From assembly GCF_014650175.1 (NCBI RefSeq), contig NZ_BMUL01000006.1, positions 62,001 through 126,000 of the forward strand: a stretch of DNA of 64,000 bases, read 5' to 3'. Origin of the DNA: Streptomyces termitum. Its GTDB lineage: Bacteria > Actinomycetota > Actinomycetes > Streptomycetales > Streptomycetaceae. Shown here one piece after another: positions 27,332 through 35,953 of the stretch. Under the pieces are notes generated by a model. The model saw nothing but the letters and a program-made list of their open reading frames with translations. It had not been told where the DNA came from and did no database searches. A program made the position numbers and the translations under genes. Position 1 is the stretch's first letter; each line of letters begins with the position of its first letter.

Positions 27332-27571
27332 ATGCCGCGACCTCAGGGATTCACGTACGAAGAGCGCCGGGACGGCTCCGTCGTCCTCACCCACCAGGGG
27401 CGGGCCGCCGGGGTGCTGCGCGGCGCCCGCGCCGCGAAGTTCCTGGCCGAGGTGGCGGCCGGGGACGCCCAGCTGGTGATGGCCCGCTGGACGGGGGCGT
27501 ACCGCTTCGGCAACGAACGGCAGGCCCGGAACCATCCCCGTAACCTGGGTGGCCGAACCGGCCGAAGGTAA
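27332..27571 (+). CDS. Small conserved hypothetical protein
   Basis: A 79-residue basic protein starting MPRPQGFTYEERRDGSVVLTH and ending with an Arg/Asn-rich tail (NERQARNHPRN). I believe this family is common and uncharacterised in Streptomyces. An ATG nine bases upstream (27323) is an alternative start. It lies between araC and the TerD gene, oriented with the latter. No motif allows a function to be assigned. Confidence 0.65.
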   Translation: MPRPQGFTYEERRDGSVVLTHQGRAAGVLRGARAAKFLAEVAAGDAQLVMARWTGAYRFGNERQARNHPRNLGGRTGRR

Positions 27572-27607
27572 GGGAACGGCAAAGGCCCCTGGCTCGTTGT
27601 GCCTGGC

Positions 27608-28864
27608 ATGACCGCAATGACCCCCGGCTCGAACCTTCCTCTCACCGCCGCCCGCGTGGCGGTGGACGTCGCCGCCCCGGTGCGGCTCGACGTCTCGGGC
27701 CTGCTGCTCGGCGCCGACGGCAAGGTGCGCTCGGACGACGACTTCATCTTCTACAACCAGCCCGCCGGGCCCGGTGTCACCTACCGCTCCGGCGGCGGCA
27801 CCGCGCCCGACGCGATCCTGGTGGACACCGCCGCCCTGCCCGCCGGCATCGAGCGGATCGTCGTCACCGCCAGCCCGGACGCGGCCGGCCAGACCTTCCA
27901 GGGCATCGAGCCCACCGCGACCGTCCGGGAGGCCGACGGCGGCGCGGTGATCGCCACCTTCACCCCGCCCCGGCTCGCCACCGAGACCGCCCTGGTGGTC
28001 GTCGAGATCTACCTGCGCAACGGCGCGTGGAAGGTCCGCGCCGTCGGCCAGGGATACGCGAACGGGCTGGCCGGCATCGCGACCGACTTCGGCGTGAGCG
28101 TGGACGAGGAGCCCGCCGCCCCGGCCGCCGCCCCCGTCGCGCCGCCCGCGCCCGCCGCTCCCCCGGCCCCGCCCGCCTCGCACCTCCCGCCCCCGCTGGT
28201 GACGCCGCCCGGCGCGCAGGACCCCCGCGCCACCTTCGGCGCCCCCGTCGCACCGCCCGCCCCCGCCGCTCCCCCGGCCCCCACCGGCAAGATCAACCTG
28301 GACAAGGGCCGGGTCAGCCTCCAGAAGAACCAGACGGTGTCCCTGGTCAAGGGCGGCCGCCCGCTGCTCTCCCAGGTCAAGATGGGCCTCGGCTGGGAGC
28401 CCGCCTACCGGGGCAAGGACATCGACCTGGACGCCTCCGTCATCGCGTACGGCCCCCAGCGCAACCACCTGGACAGCTGCTACTTCGGCAAGCTGACCAT
28501 CCTGAACGGCTCGATCCGGCACTCCGGTGACAACCTGACGGGCGAGGGCGCCGGGGACGACGAGGTCATCACCGTCGACCTGGGCCGCCTCCCGGCCGAC
28601 GCCACCGGCCTGGTCTTCACCGTCAACTCCTTCTCGGGGCAGAAGTTCACCGAGGTCGCCAAGGCGTACTGCCGGCTGCTCGACGCGGCCACCGGCGAGG
28701 AGCTGGTCCGCTTCGACCTGACCACCGCCGAGCCGCAGACCGGCGTGATGATGGCCAAGCTCATCAAGCAGTTCTCCGGCGAGTGGGAGATGACCGCGAT
28801 GGGCGAGTTCGTGAAGTCCCGGACCGTGCGGGGCATGGTGAAGCCGGCCGCCCAGTCCCTCTGA
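27608..28864 (+). CDS. Double-domain TerD-family stress protein
   Basis: A 418-residue cytoplasmic protein with two TerD folds. The first (about 1-165) contains DASGLLLGADGKVRSD-like sequence and DDFIFYNQPAGPGV. The linker (about 166-235) is Ala/Pro-rich with repeated APPAPAAPPAP blocks. The second (about 236-418) contains MGLGWEPAYRGKDIDLDAS, LTILNGSIRHSGDNLTGEG and AGDDEVITVDL, the calcium-binding acidic motifs of TerD. TerD proteins act in tellurite, oxidative and phage stress and in Streptomyces differentiation. No other ter gene lies beside it. ATG 27608 gives MTAMTPGSN, normal for the family. Confidence 0.9.
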   Translation: MTAMTPGSNLPLTAARVAVDVAAPVRLDVSGLLLGADGKVRSDDDFIFYNQPAGPGVTYRSGGGTAPDAILVDTAALPAGIERIVVTASPDAAGQTFQGIEPTATVREADGGAVIATFTPPRLATETALVVVEIYLRNGAWKVRAVGQGYANGLAGIATDFGVSVDEEPAAPAAAPVAPPAPAAPPAPPASHLPPPLVTPPGAQDPRATFGAPVAPPAPAAPPAPTGKINLDKGRVSLQKNQTVSLVKGGRPLLSQVKMGLGWEPAYRGKDIDLDASVIAYGPQRNHLDSCYFGKLTILNGSIRHSGDNLTGEGAGDDEVITVDLGRLPADATGLVFTVNSFSGQKFTEVAKAYCRLLDAATGEELVRFDLTTAEPQTGVMMAKLIKQFSGEWEMTAMGEFVKSRTVRGMVKPAAQSL

Positions 28865-28883
28865 GCGGCCGGCCCCGGCGCGG

Positions 28884-29900
28884 CTAGAAGAGCGCGCTGT
28901 AGGCGTTGAGGGCGGGCTGGCCGCCGAGGTGGGCGTAGAGGACGGTCGCGTCACGGCCGATCTCGCCCCGGTCCACCAGGTCGATCAGGCCCGCCATCGA
29001 CTTCCCCTCGTAGACGGGGTCGGTGATCATGCCCTCGGTGCGGGCGGCGAGCCGCATCGCGTCGAGGGTGGCCTCGTCCGGGACGCCGTAGACGCCTGCG
29101 TGGTAGCGGTCGTCCAGCTCCACGTCGGCGCCGGTGAGGTCGCGCTCGACGCCGATGAGGGCGGCGGTGCCCCGGGCGATCCGGGTGATCTGCTCGTGCG
29201 TGGCGGCGGGCTTCGCGGAGGCGTCGATCCCGACGATCCGGCGCGGCCGGCCGCCCTCCTCCACCAGCGAGGCGAAACCGGCGACCATCCCGGCCTGGGT
29301 GGAGCCGGTCACCGAGCAGACGACGACGGTGTCGAAGAAGACGCCCAGCTCGCGCTCCTGCGCGGCCACCTCGTACGCCCAGTTCGCGAAGCCCAGGCCG
29401 CCGAGCGGGTGGTCGGAGGCGCCGGCCGGGATGGCGTAGGGCTTGCCGCCGCCCTCCTCGACCTCGCGCAGCGCCTGCTCCCAGCTCTCCTTGAAGCCGA
29501 TCCCGAACCCGGCCTTCACCAGCCGCACGTCGGCGCCCGCGAGCCGGCTGAGGAGGATGTTGCCGACCTTGTCGTAGACGGCGTCCGGCCAGTCGACCCA
29601 GCTCTCCTGCACGAGGACGCACCTGAGCCCGGCGCGGGCGGCGACGGCGGCGACCTGGCGGGTGTGGTTGGACTGCACGCCGCCGATGGAGACGAGGGTG
29701 TCGCAGCCCTTCGCGAGGGCGTCCGCGACCAGGTACTCCAGCTTGCGGGTCTTGTTCCCGCCGTACGCCACGCCGGAGTTGCAGTCCTCGCGCTTGGCCC
29801 ACAGCGTGGCCCCGCCGAGGTGGTGGCCGAGCCGCTCCATCGGATGGACCGGAGAAGGCCCGAAGAGGAGCGGGTAGCGGTCGAAGTCGTTCAGGGGCAT
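28884..29900 (-). CDS. acdS: 1-aminocyclopropane-1-carboxylate (ACC) deaminase
   Basis: A 338-residue PLP enzyme that converts ACC, the plant ethylene precursor, to 2-oxobutyrate and ammonia. The Schiff-base lysine is K50 ([10 protein letters not shown]) and S77 is in [10 protein letters not shown]. The residues that separate ACC deaminase from D-cysteine desulfhydrase are of the deaminase type: Tyr297-Glu298 in DPVYEGKS and Leu325 in AHLGGQP, equivalent to Y295, E296 and L323 of the Pseudomonas enzyme as far as I recall. Length is typical. Its start overlaps the last ten bases of the upstream gntR gene, so the two are co-transcribed and coupled. Confidence 0.93.
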   Translation of the reverse strand: MPLNDFDRYPLLFGPSPVHPMERLGHHLGGATLWAKREDCNSGVAYGGNKTRKLEYLVADALAKGCDTLVSIGGVQSNHTRQVAAVAARAGLRCVLVQESWVDWPDAVYDKVGNILLSRLAGADVRLVKAGFGIGFKESWEQALREVEEGGGKPYAIPAGASDHPLGGLGFANWAYEVAAQERELGVFFDTVVVCSVTGSTQAGMVAGFASLVEEGGRPRRIVGIDASAKPAATHEQITRIARGTAALIGVERDLTGADVELDDRYHAGVYGVPDEATLDAMRLAARTEGMITDPVYEGKSMAGLIDLVDRGEIGRDATVLYAHLGGQPALNAYSALF

Positions 29901-30700
29901 GACGGCTCTCCCAGGGGTGGATGGGGACGGGGTACGACGACGGGTACGGCGGCCTCACGGGCGTCCGGTACGGCATCCGGTACGGCTCCCGGGCCCGCGT
30001 CCGGACCGGCTCCCGGCGCCGCGGGGATGCCCGTGACGTCGGCGACCTCGATGGCGTCGTCGGCGAGCTGCTCCAGCGCGGCCCAGATCTCGCTGGTGAT
30101 GCGGACGGCCCCGTCGGCGTCCCCGGCGGCGCAGGCGTCGATGAGGCGGGCGTGCAGTTCGGCGGAGCCGCAGCTGCCGGTGTCGCCGAAGAGACGGCGC
30201 TCCACCCGGCGGACGAGCGGGGTGTACCGGTCGATGGTGGCGGCGACCGCGTGGTTGCCGCTGGCGCCGACGAGGACCTGGTGGAGTTCGTCGTCGGCGG
30301 CGAGGGCCGCCTCGACGTCGGCGGCGCGGACGGCGGCGGCGAAGCGCTCGTTGGCGTCGCGCATGGCGCGGATGGCCTCGGGGCCGAGCAGCGGCACGGC
30401 GGTGCGGGCGGCGAGCTCGTGCATGACCCGGACCACGGAGGCGGCGTCCCGGACGACGCGGCTGACCGGCCGGGTGACCCGGGTGTAGCTCTGCGGCTTG
30501 GTCTCGACGAGCCCCTCGGCGGTGAGCCGGGCGAGGGCGTCGCGGACCGGGGCGCGGGAGAGGCCCAGCCGGTCGGCGAGGTCGGAGTCCTTGAGGAGGG
30601 CGCCGGGGGCGAGGTCGCCGCGCACGATCGCCTCGCGGAGCGCCTCGTAGGCCCGGTCGCGCAGCAGGGTCCGGCCCACCGGCCGCAGAGCGTCGTCCAT
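29891..30700 (-). CDS. GntR-family (FadR/FCD-type) regulator of the ACC deaminase unit
   Basis: A 269-residue regulator. The winged helix (about 15-75, [46 protein letters not shown]) precedes an FCD effector domain ([34 protein letters not shown]) with metal-site histidine positions. The C-terminal 40 residues are low-complexity Ala/Pro/Asp. No Shine-Dalgarno sequence precedes ATG 30700. The start codon itself lies inside a 39-bp inverted repeat. It overlaps acdS by ten bases and probably controls the whole unit in response to ACC or another amino acid. Confidence 0.88.
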   Translation of the reverse strand: MDDALRPVGRTLLRDRAYEALREAIVRGDLAPGALLKDSDLADRLGLSRAPVRDALARLTAEGLVETKPQSYTRVTRPVSRVVRDAASVVRVMHELAARTAVPLLGPEAIRAMRDANERFAAAVRAADVEAALAADDELHQVLVGASGNHAVAATIDRYTPLVRRVERRLFGDTGSCGSAELHARLIDACAAGDADGAVRITSEIWAALEQLADDAIEVADVTGIPAAPGAGPDAGPGAVPDAVPDAREAAVPVVVPRPHPPLGEPSCP

Positions 30701-30732
30701 GGACTGACAGGTTAGATGTCAGTCCATGGACG
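30694..30732. promoter_or_regulatory. 39-bp inverted repeat over the gntR start codon (autoregulatory operator)
   Basis: Arms CGTCCATGGACTGACA (30694-30709) and its exact complement (30717-30732) flank a 7-base spacer. The gntR ATG (30700-30698) lies in the left arm. On the minus strand a TAACCT hexamer in the spacer/arm ends eight bases before the ATG, which fits a leaderless promoter buried in the operator. Confidence 0.75.
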
Positions 30733-30758
30733 GCGACAGGAGTGCGCGGCGATCTGGC

Positions 30759-30788
30759 GGGAACCCGTCGGATTCCCGACGGGTTCCC
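30759..30788 (-). terminator. Terminator of the PhoX-like gene
   Basis: Perfect 13-base arms (30759-30771 and 30776-30788) with an ATTC tetraloop lie 28 bases beyond the stop at 30816 on the minus strand. Confidence 0.7.
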
Positions 30789-30815
30789 TCACGGGGAGCG
30801 GGGGGTGACCAGGGG

Positions 30816-32258
30816 TCAGCCGCGGGGCTGGCGGCGCCAGGGGCCGGTGATCGCGACCATGATGCCCGGCTCCTGGATGTTGGCGTACAGCGTGTCGCCG
30901 TCGGGCGAGAAGACGACGCCGGTGAACTCGCTGTCGTTGAGGTCGTTGCGCGCGATCGGGTAGGTGCGGCCCGAGTCGGTGGCGCCGAAGAGGTGCGACA
31001 CGCCCTCGCCGTCCTCGGCGATGACCAGGCCGCCGTACGGGGAGACGGTGATGTTGTCCGGGCCGTCGAAGGCGCCGTCCTGCTCGGGCGCGGCGTTCAC
31101 GCCGAGCAGCACCTTGAGGGTGAGGGTGCGGCGCTTGGGGTCGTAGAACCAGACCTGGCCGTCGTGGGCCGCGCCGGGGCTCTCCTCACGGGCGTACGAG
31201 GAGACGACGTAGGCGCCGCCGTCGGCCCACCACATGCCCTCCAGCTTGCGGGCGCGGGTGACCTGGCCGTCGGCGAACTGCTTGCGGACGGGGGTGGTGC
31301 GGGCGTCGCGGTCGGGGACGTCCACCCAGTCGACGCCGTAGACGGTGCCGATGCGGGTCGCGCGGGAGAGGTCGTCGACGAACCGGCCGGAGGAGTCGAC
31401 GCACTTGAACGCCTGGAGCACGCCGGCGTCGGCGGCGAGGGTGCGCAGCCGGCCGCGGCCGTGCTTGAAGCCCTTCGGCGGGACCCAGCGGAAGAAGAGG
31501 CCGTTGGGGCCGGAGGCGTCCTCGGTGAGGTAGGCGTGGCCGGTCTTCGGGTCGACGACGACGGCCTCGTGGTCGTAGCGGCCGAAGGCCTTGATCGGCC
31601 GGGGGTCGCGGTTGGCCCGGCGGTCGCGCGGGTCGACCTCGAAGACGTAGCCGTGGTCCTTGGTCATGCCGTTCTTGCCGGCGAGGTCGGAGTTCTCCTC
31701 GCAGGTCAGCCAGGTGCCCCACTCGGTGCGGCCGCCGGCGCAGTTGGTGGAGGTGCCGGCGATGCCGACCCACTCGGCGACGGTGCCGTCGCGGTGCACC
31801 TCGACGACCGTGCAGCCGCCGGCGGCGGCCGGGTCGTAGACGAGGCCCTCGGTGAGCGGGACCGGGTGCTCCCACTTGGAGCGGGCGCCCTTGAGCTCGT
31901 GGTTGTTCACCAGGTACGTGACGCCGCGCGGGCCGGCGAAGGTGGCCGTGCCGTCGTGGTTGGAGGGGGTGAACTCGCCGCTCTCCAGACGGGTCACGCC
32001 GGTGCGGGTGATGACCCGGTAGGTGAAGCCCTCGGGCAGGGCGAGGACGCCGTCGGGGTCGGCGACCAGCGGGCCGTAGCCGAGGCGCCGGTGGTGGTCG
32101 TGCCCGTGGCCGTGGCCGTGCTCCCCACCGTGGCCGCCGTGGGAGCGCTCGTCGCCGGCGAGGGCCTCGGGGGCGGTGGCGAGCACCCCGACGGCGCCGG
32201 TGAGGGCGAAGCCCGCGACGGCGGTCTTCTGGGTGAACTCTCTGCGGTTGAGGGCCAT
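30816..32258 (-). CDS. Tat-exported PhoX-like (DUF839) protein
   Basis: A 480-residue protein with a twin-arginine signal (NRREFTQKTAVAGFALTGAVG, cut near ALA) and then a His/Gly-rich segment (GHGGEHGHGHGHDHHRR) that could bind metal. The body is the DUF839/PhoX beta-propeller: PSNHDGTATF, YLVNNHEL, GGCTVVEV, NCAGGRTEWGTWLTCEENS (conserved PhoX cysteine and glutamates), GRYDHEAVVVDPKTGHAYLTED, FDGPDNITVSPYGGLVIAEDG and FSPDGDTLYANIQEPG. PhoX enzymes are secreted Ca/Fe-dependent alkaline phosphatases. This group is usually annotated as a PhoX-like or alkaline phosphatase protein. Activity here is unproven. No Pho box is evident to me. Confidence 0.85.
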   Translation of the reverse strand: MALNRREFTQKTAVAGFALTGAVGVLATAPEALAGDERSHGGHGGEHGHGHGHDHHRRLGYGPLVADPDGVLALPEGFTYRVITRTGVTRLESGEFTPSNHDGTATFAGPRGVTYLVNNHELKGARSKWEHPVPLTEGLVYDPAAAGGCTVVEVHRDGTVAEWVGIAGTSTNCAGGRTEWGTWLTCEENSDLAGKNGMTKDHGYVFEVDPRDRRANRDPRPIKAFGRYDHEAVVVDPKTGHAYLTEDASGPNGLFFRWVPPKGFKHGRGRLRTLAADAGVLQAFKCVDSSGRFVDDLSRATRIGTVYGVDWVDVPDRDARTTPVRKQFADGQVTRARKLEGMWWADGGAYVVSSYAREESPGAAHDGQVWFYDPKRRTLTLKVLLGVNAAPEQDGAFDGPDNITVSPYGGLVIAEDGEGVSHLFGATDSGRTYPIARNDLNDSEFTGVVFSPDGDTLYANIQEPGIMVAITGPWRRQPRG

Positions 32259-32349
32259 GGTGTGCGTTGTCTCCCCTGCTGGTGGCCGGATCTCGCCCCC
32301 ACCATGGCGGGCCCGCGCGAACGGCGGCTGAACTCCGGCCGAACGGCCG

Positions 32350-32385
32350 CGGAGCGCCTCCCCCGGAGTGGGGAAAGGCGCTCCG
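32350..32385 (-). terminator. Terminator hairpin downstream of the 485-residue gene
   Basis: Arms CGGAGCGCCT (32350-32359) and AGGCGCTCCG (32376-32385) pair perfectly. CCCC/GGGG pairs lie inside. It follows the stop at 32396 on the minus strand. Confidence 0.65.
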
Positions 32386-32395
32386 GGGTTTCCGG

Positions 32396-33853
32396 TCAGG
32401 CGGATCCGGCGCGCGAGCGGGCCTTGAAGGCGGCCTTGCGGGCCTCCTTGGCGGCCGTCCGGTCCGGGTGGAGGCGGCCGACGGCGTCGAGGACGTCGGC
32501 GGTGGCGGGGTGCTCCACGCGCCAGGCGCTCTCCAGGAAGCCGGTGTGGCTGCTGGTCAGGTTCTCGACGAGGTCGCGGAGCTCCTCCAGGTCCCCGGCG
32601 ACGTCGAGCTGGGCGGCGATGGTGTCCACGGCGAGCCAGAAGATCATGCTCTCCGGCGGCGGGGGGACGTCCGAGGCGCCGCGCTCGGCGAGCCAGACGC
32701 GGGCGAGGCCGCCGAGTTCGGCGTCGTCCAGGACGGCGCGGACGACCGGCTCGGCCTCGGCGCCGACGAGGGCGAGGGCCTGCTGGCAGTGGAGGCGGCG
32801 GAGCGGGGCCTCCGGGTCGAGGCCGCGGGCGGCGGCGAGGAGTTCGGCGGCGGCGGGCACCGGCTCGCGGCCGGCCAGCCAGCCCTCGGTCTCGGCGCGG
32901 GCGGCCGGGCCGGGGTAGCCGGCGAGGGCGGTGAGCAGGGCGTCGGCGCCCTTGTCGGCGAGGTCGCCGACGGCGGGGGCGTCCACCCCGGCCTCCAGCA
33001 TGCGGGTGCGGATGGCGTAGAGGCCGAGCGGGGTGAGCCGGACCATGCCGTAGCGGCTGACGTCCTCGTCGTCCACCGGCGGGGCGGGCTCCTCGCCCTC
33101 CTCGGCCATCAGGGCCTCGTCGACGGGCCGGTAGGCGACGAGGCCGATCGGCTCCAGGAGCCGGAACTGCTCGTCGAGCCGCATCATCGCGTCGGAGACC
33201 TGCTCCAGGACGTCGTCGGTGGGCTCGCCCATGTCGTCGGGGACGACCATGGAGGCGGCGAGCGCGGGCAGCGGCACGGGGCCGTCGCCCGCGCCGCCCT
33301 CGCTGACGGTCAGCAGGTAGAGGTTGCCGAGGACGCCCTCCAGGAACTCGGCCTCCGCCTCGGGGTCCCAGTCGACGGCGTCGAGGTCGAGGCCGCCGTC
33401 CTCGTCGAGGAGCGGCTCGATGTCGTCGAGGAGGGGGGCGACGGCGTCGGAGAAGACGGCGTCGAAGGCGTCGAGCCAGAGGGCGAGGACCTCGCGGGGC
33501 GAGCCGCCGGAGACGGTGGCGAGGGCGGCGCCGGGGGCGGCGGTGCCGGGGGTGTCGTCGTCCGGGCCGTCCTCGACGTCGACGAGGCCGGTGTCGACGG
33601 CGAGCCGCCAGGCGTCTCCGGCCCAGTACTCGGCGTCCTCGGCGTCCTCGTCGTCGTCGAGGCCGAGGAGGCGGACGGCCTCGGGGAGCTGCTCGTCGAC
33701 GAGTTCGCCGCCCGTGCCGACGCGGGTGTCGGGGCCGGCCCAGCGGGCGAGGCGCACGGCGTGGGCGAGGAGGGGGGCGGACAGGGCGTCCCGCGCCAGT
33801 TCCGCGTCCGGGAGCAGCCGGACGGGGGGAAGGGTGGGGTGCTCCGCGGCCAT
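32396..33853 (-). CDS. Conserved acidic protein of unknown function
   Basis: A 485-residue, very acidic soluble protein without signal peptide or membrane helix. The middle is rich in Asp/Glu (LGLDDDEDAEDAEYW, DDIEPLLDEDGG, EEGEEPAPPVDDED). YGMVRLTPLGLYAIRTRMLEAGVDAP resembles a small winged-helix-like segment. The C-terminus is basic (KEARKAAFKARSRAG). ATG 33853 is chosen because GAGGAG lies nine bases upstream. The ATG at 33898 is preceded by a TACGCT -10-like hexamer just three bases away and so would be near the transcription start. I recognise no named family. Confidence 0.7.
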   Translation of the reverse strand: MAAEHPTLPPVRLLPDAELARDALSAPLLAHAVRLARWAGPDTRVGTGGELVDEQLPEAVRLLGLDDDEDAEDAEYWAGDAWRLAVDTGLVDVEDGPDDDTPGTAAPGAALATVSGGSPREVLALWLDAFDAVFSDAVAPLLDDIEPLLDEDGGLDLDAVDWDPEAEAEFLEGVLGNLYLLTVSEGGAGDGPVPLPALAASMVVPDDMGEPTDDVLEQVSDAMMRLDEQFRLLEPIGLVAYRPVDEALMAEEGEEPAPPVDDEDVSRYGMVRLTPLGLYAIRTRMLEAGVDAPAVGDLADKGADALLTALAGYPGPAARAETEGWLAGREPVPAAAELLAAARGLDPEAPLRRLHCQQALALVGAEAEPVVRAVLDDAELGGLARVWLAERGASDVPPPPESMIFWLAVDTIAAQLDVAGDLEELRDLVENLTSSHTGFLESAWRVEHPATADVLDAVGRLHPDRTAAKEARKAAFKARSRAGSA

Positions 33854-34110
33854 GTGGGGGATCTCCTCGACGCGTGCGTGATCGGGCGGGGTCAGCATCC
33901 CAGCGTAGACGCAATCGGACGGCCGTCCGGCGGTTCGCCGGACCGTCAGTCTTCGTACAACCGTCGACTCCTGACGGCGCCCCCCGCGCGCGGCGGGAGC
34001 GGCGTGCGCGGATCCGTCAGATCCCGCGTCCGGGGCCCGTGGCACCCCTCTCCTCCCCGGCCCTCCTCCCCGGCCCGCCGCCGCCCGCCGGCCGTGGAAG
34101 ACTTCCGGCC

Positions 34111-34566
34111 ATGTCCGCTCTCCTCCTCCGCCCCGCCCGGCGTGCCGAACTCCCCGCCGTCCTCGCCCTGCTCGCCGACGAGGACCGGGTCGTGGACCCC
34201 GCCGCGGTCCGGGTCACCGAGGCGTACGAGCGGGCCTTCGCCGCCATCGAGGCCGACCCGCGCAACGAGATGCTGGTCCTGGTCGACACCGACGGCCTCG
34301 TCCTCGGCTGCCTCCAGGCCACCTACATCCCCGGCCTCGGCAAGGGCGGCGCCGAGCGGGCGCTGGTCGAGGCGGTGCGGATCCGGGCCGACCGGCGGGG
34401 CGGCGGGCTCGGCCGGCTGCTGATGGGGCTGGCGGCCGACCGGGCGCGGGCGCGCGGCTGCGCGCTGGTGCAGCTGACCTCGGGCAAGGAGCGCGCGGAC
34501 GCCCACCGCTTCTACGCCTCGCTGGGGTACGCGCGCAGCCACGAGGGGTTCAAGCTGCCGCTCTGA
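34111..34566 (+). CDS. GNAT-family N-acetyltransferase
   Basis: A 151-residue acetyltransferase. LLLRPARRAELPAVLALLADE opens it, and VRIRADRRGGGLGRLLMGLAADRA is the acetyl-CoA pyrophosphate loop (R-x-x-G-x-G-L-G). LVQLTSGKERADAHRFYASLGYARSHEGFKL is the standard C-terminus of the small-molecule/aminoglycoside-like GNAT branch. The ATG at 34111 was preferred over the longer upstream frame because the family motif begins here. Substrate unknown. Confidence 0.85.
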   Translation: MSALLLRPARRAELPAVLALLADEDRVVDPAAVRVTEAYERAFAAIEADPRNEMLVLVDTDGLVLGCLQATYIPGLGKGGAERALVEAVRIRADRRGGGLGRLLMGLAADRARARGCALVQLTSGKERADAHRFYASLGYARSHEGFKLPL

Positions 34567-34648
34567 GCCGATCCTTCAGGTGAGGTGAAGCTTCCGGCCA
34601 AGCAGATCTAAGTGGACCTTCACGGTCGGGGGCGCCCAGACTTTCCGC

Positions 34649-35533
34649 ATGAGCACTCACCGCCCCTTCGGCCGCGCCCTGTGCGCGATGGTCACCCCGT
34701 TCACCGGCTCCGGCGCGCTCGATCTCGACGCGGCCGGGAAGCTGGCCGCCCGGCTCGTCGGCGAGGGCTGCGACGGCCTGGTCCTCAACGGCACCACCGG
34801 GGAGTCGCCCACCACCACCGACGCCGAGAAGGAGGCCCTGGTCCGGGCCGTGCGGGCGGCGGTCGGGCCCGGGCCCTCGCTGGTCGCGGGGGTGGGCACG
34901 GCCGACACCCGGCACACCGCGGAGCTGGCCCGCCGCGCCGAGGCGGCCGGCGCGGACGGGCTCCTGGTGGTGACCCCGTACTACAGCCGCCCGCCGCAGG
35001 ACGCGGTCGCCGCCCACTTCCTGGCGGTCGCGGACGCGAGCGGGCTGCCGGTGATGGTCTACGACATCCCCGGCCGCACCGGCACCCGGATCGAGCCCGA
35101 CACGATGCGCCGGCTCGCCGAGCACCCCCGGATCACGGCCGTGAAGGACTGCGCGAACGACCTGCTGGCGTCGGCCCGGCTGATCGCCGAGACCCCGCTG
35201 GCCTACTACTCCGGCTGCGAGGAGCTGAACCTGCCGCTGTACGCGGTGGGCGGCGCCGGGTACGTGAGCACGGTCGCCAACGTGGCGCCGGGCCCGCTGC
35301 GGGCCGTCCTGGACGCCTTCGACGCGGGCGACACGGCGCTGGCCGCCGCCCGGCACGCCCGGACGCTGCCGCTGGCCGAGCGGATGATGGCGGCGGGGCT
35401 GCCGGGGACGGTCACCGTCAAGGCGCTGCTCGGCGGCCCGGTCCGCGCCCCGCTGCTGCCCGCCGGCCGGGAGGCGGCCGACGGGCTGCGCGCGCTGCTC
35501 GGCGCGCTGCTTCAGGCGGAGTCGGTCGTGTAG
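34649..35533 (+). CDS. dapA: 4-hydroxy-tetrahydrodipicolinate synthase
   Basis: A 294-residue class I aldolase that condenses pyruvate with aspartate semialdehyde, the first committed step to diaminopimelate and lysine. The TT pair is in LNGTTGESPTTT, the tyrosines in VVTPYYSRPP and VYDIPGRTGTR (with the conserved arginine), and the Schiff-base lysine in ITAVKDCAND. No clear Shine-Dalgarno sequence precedes ATG 34649. dapD, three genes on, belongs to the same pathway. Streptomyces usually carry more than one dapA paralogue, so this may not be the only copy. Confidence 0.92.
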   Translation: MSTHRPFGRALCAMVTPFTGSGALDLDAAGKLAARLVGEGCDGLVLNGTTGESPTTTDAEKEALVRAVRAAVGPGPSLVAGVGTADTRHTAELARRAEAAGADGLLVVTPYYSRPPQDAVAAHFLAVADASGLPVMVYDIPGRTGTRIEPDTMRRLAEHPRITAVKDCANDLLASARLIAETPLAYYSGCEELNLPLYAVGGAGYVSTVANVAPGPLRAVLDAFDAGDTALAAARHARTLPLAERMMAAGLPGTVTVKALLGGPVRAPLLPAGREAADGLRALLGALLQAESVV

Positions 35534-35736
35534 GTCGTCCCCAGGATCGCGGCGTGCTCCAGGACGTCCTCCAGCGGGTCGTCGATCTGCCCGGTGTGCA
35601 GGGAGAACAGGGGCCCGTTGGTGACGGTGGGCCCGTGGTGGACGTGGGTGTGCGTCTCGTCCGCGCGGGCCGCCGCCGCGGGCAGCAGCACCGCCGCCGC
35701 GGTGAGCACTCCGGCGACCATCGGTGTCGTCCTCAT
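35512..35736 (-). CDS. Small secreted protein
   Basis: A 74-residue precursor with a clear signal peptide (MRTTPMVAGVLTAAAVLLPAAAARA, cleavage near ADE) leaves a mature peptide of about 48 residues with a His-rich start (ETHTHVHHG) and GPLFSLHTGQIDDPLEDVLEHAAILG. GAGGAA precedes the ATG at a good distance. Its 3' end overlaps the dapA 3' end by 22 bases on the opposite strand. Unknown function. The histidines might bind metal. Confidence 0.65.
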   Translation of the reverse strand: MRTTPMVAGVLTAAAVLLPAAAARADETHTHVHHGPTVTNGPLFSLHTGQIDDPLEDVLEHAAILGTTYTTDSA

Positions 35737-35953
35737 GTGGGTTCCTCGTCCCGTCTCTCGGTGGAGCGGTCGCTCCGCCCTGCCTAACGCGCCGTGGTCA
35801 CGGAGGTCGCCGCGCGGTCACGAGCTTCACGGTCGTGTCTCCGTTCCGTACCGGAAACGGATCCGGCCCGTCCGGCTGGCTAGGCTCCAGGCCGTCGCAC
35901 AGCCGAACACGAGACCGAACCGGTCGAGGAACACGAGGAACGGGGGCGGACGG

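Noticed and set aside
33854..33898. Alternative upstream ATG (33898) for the acidic protein
   Set aside because: No Shine-Dalgarno sequence precedes it, and a -10-like TACGCT only three bases away would put the transcription start at or after it. ATG 33853 has GAGGAG.
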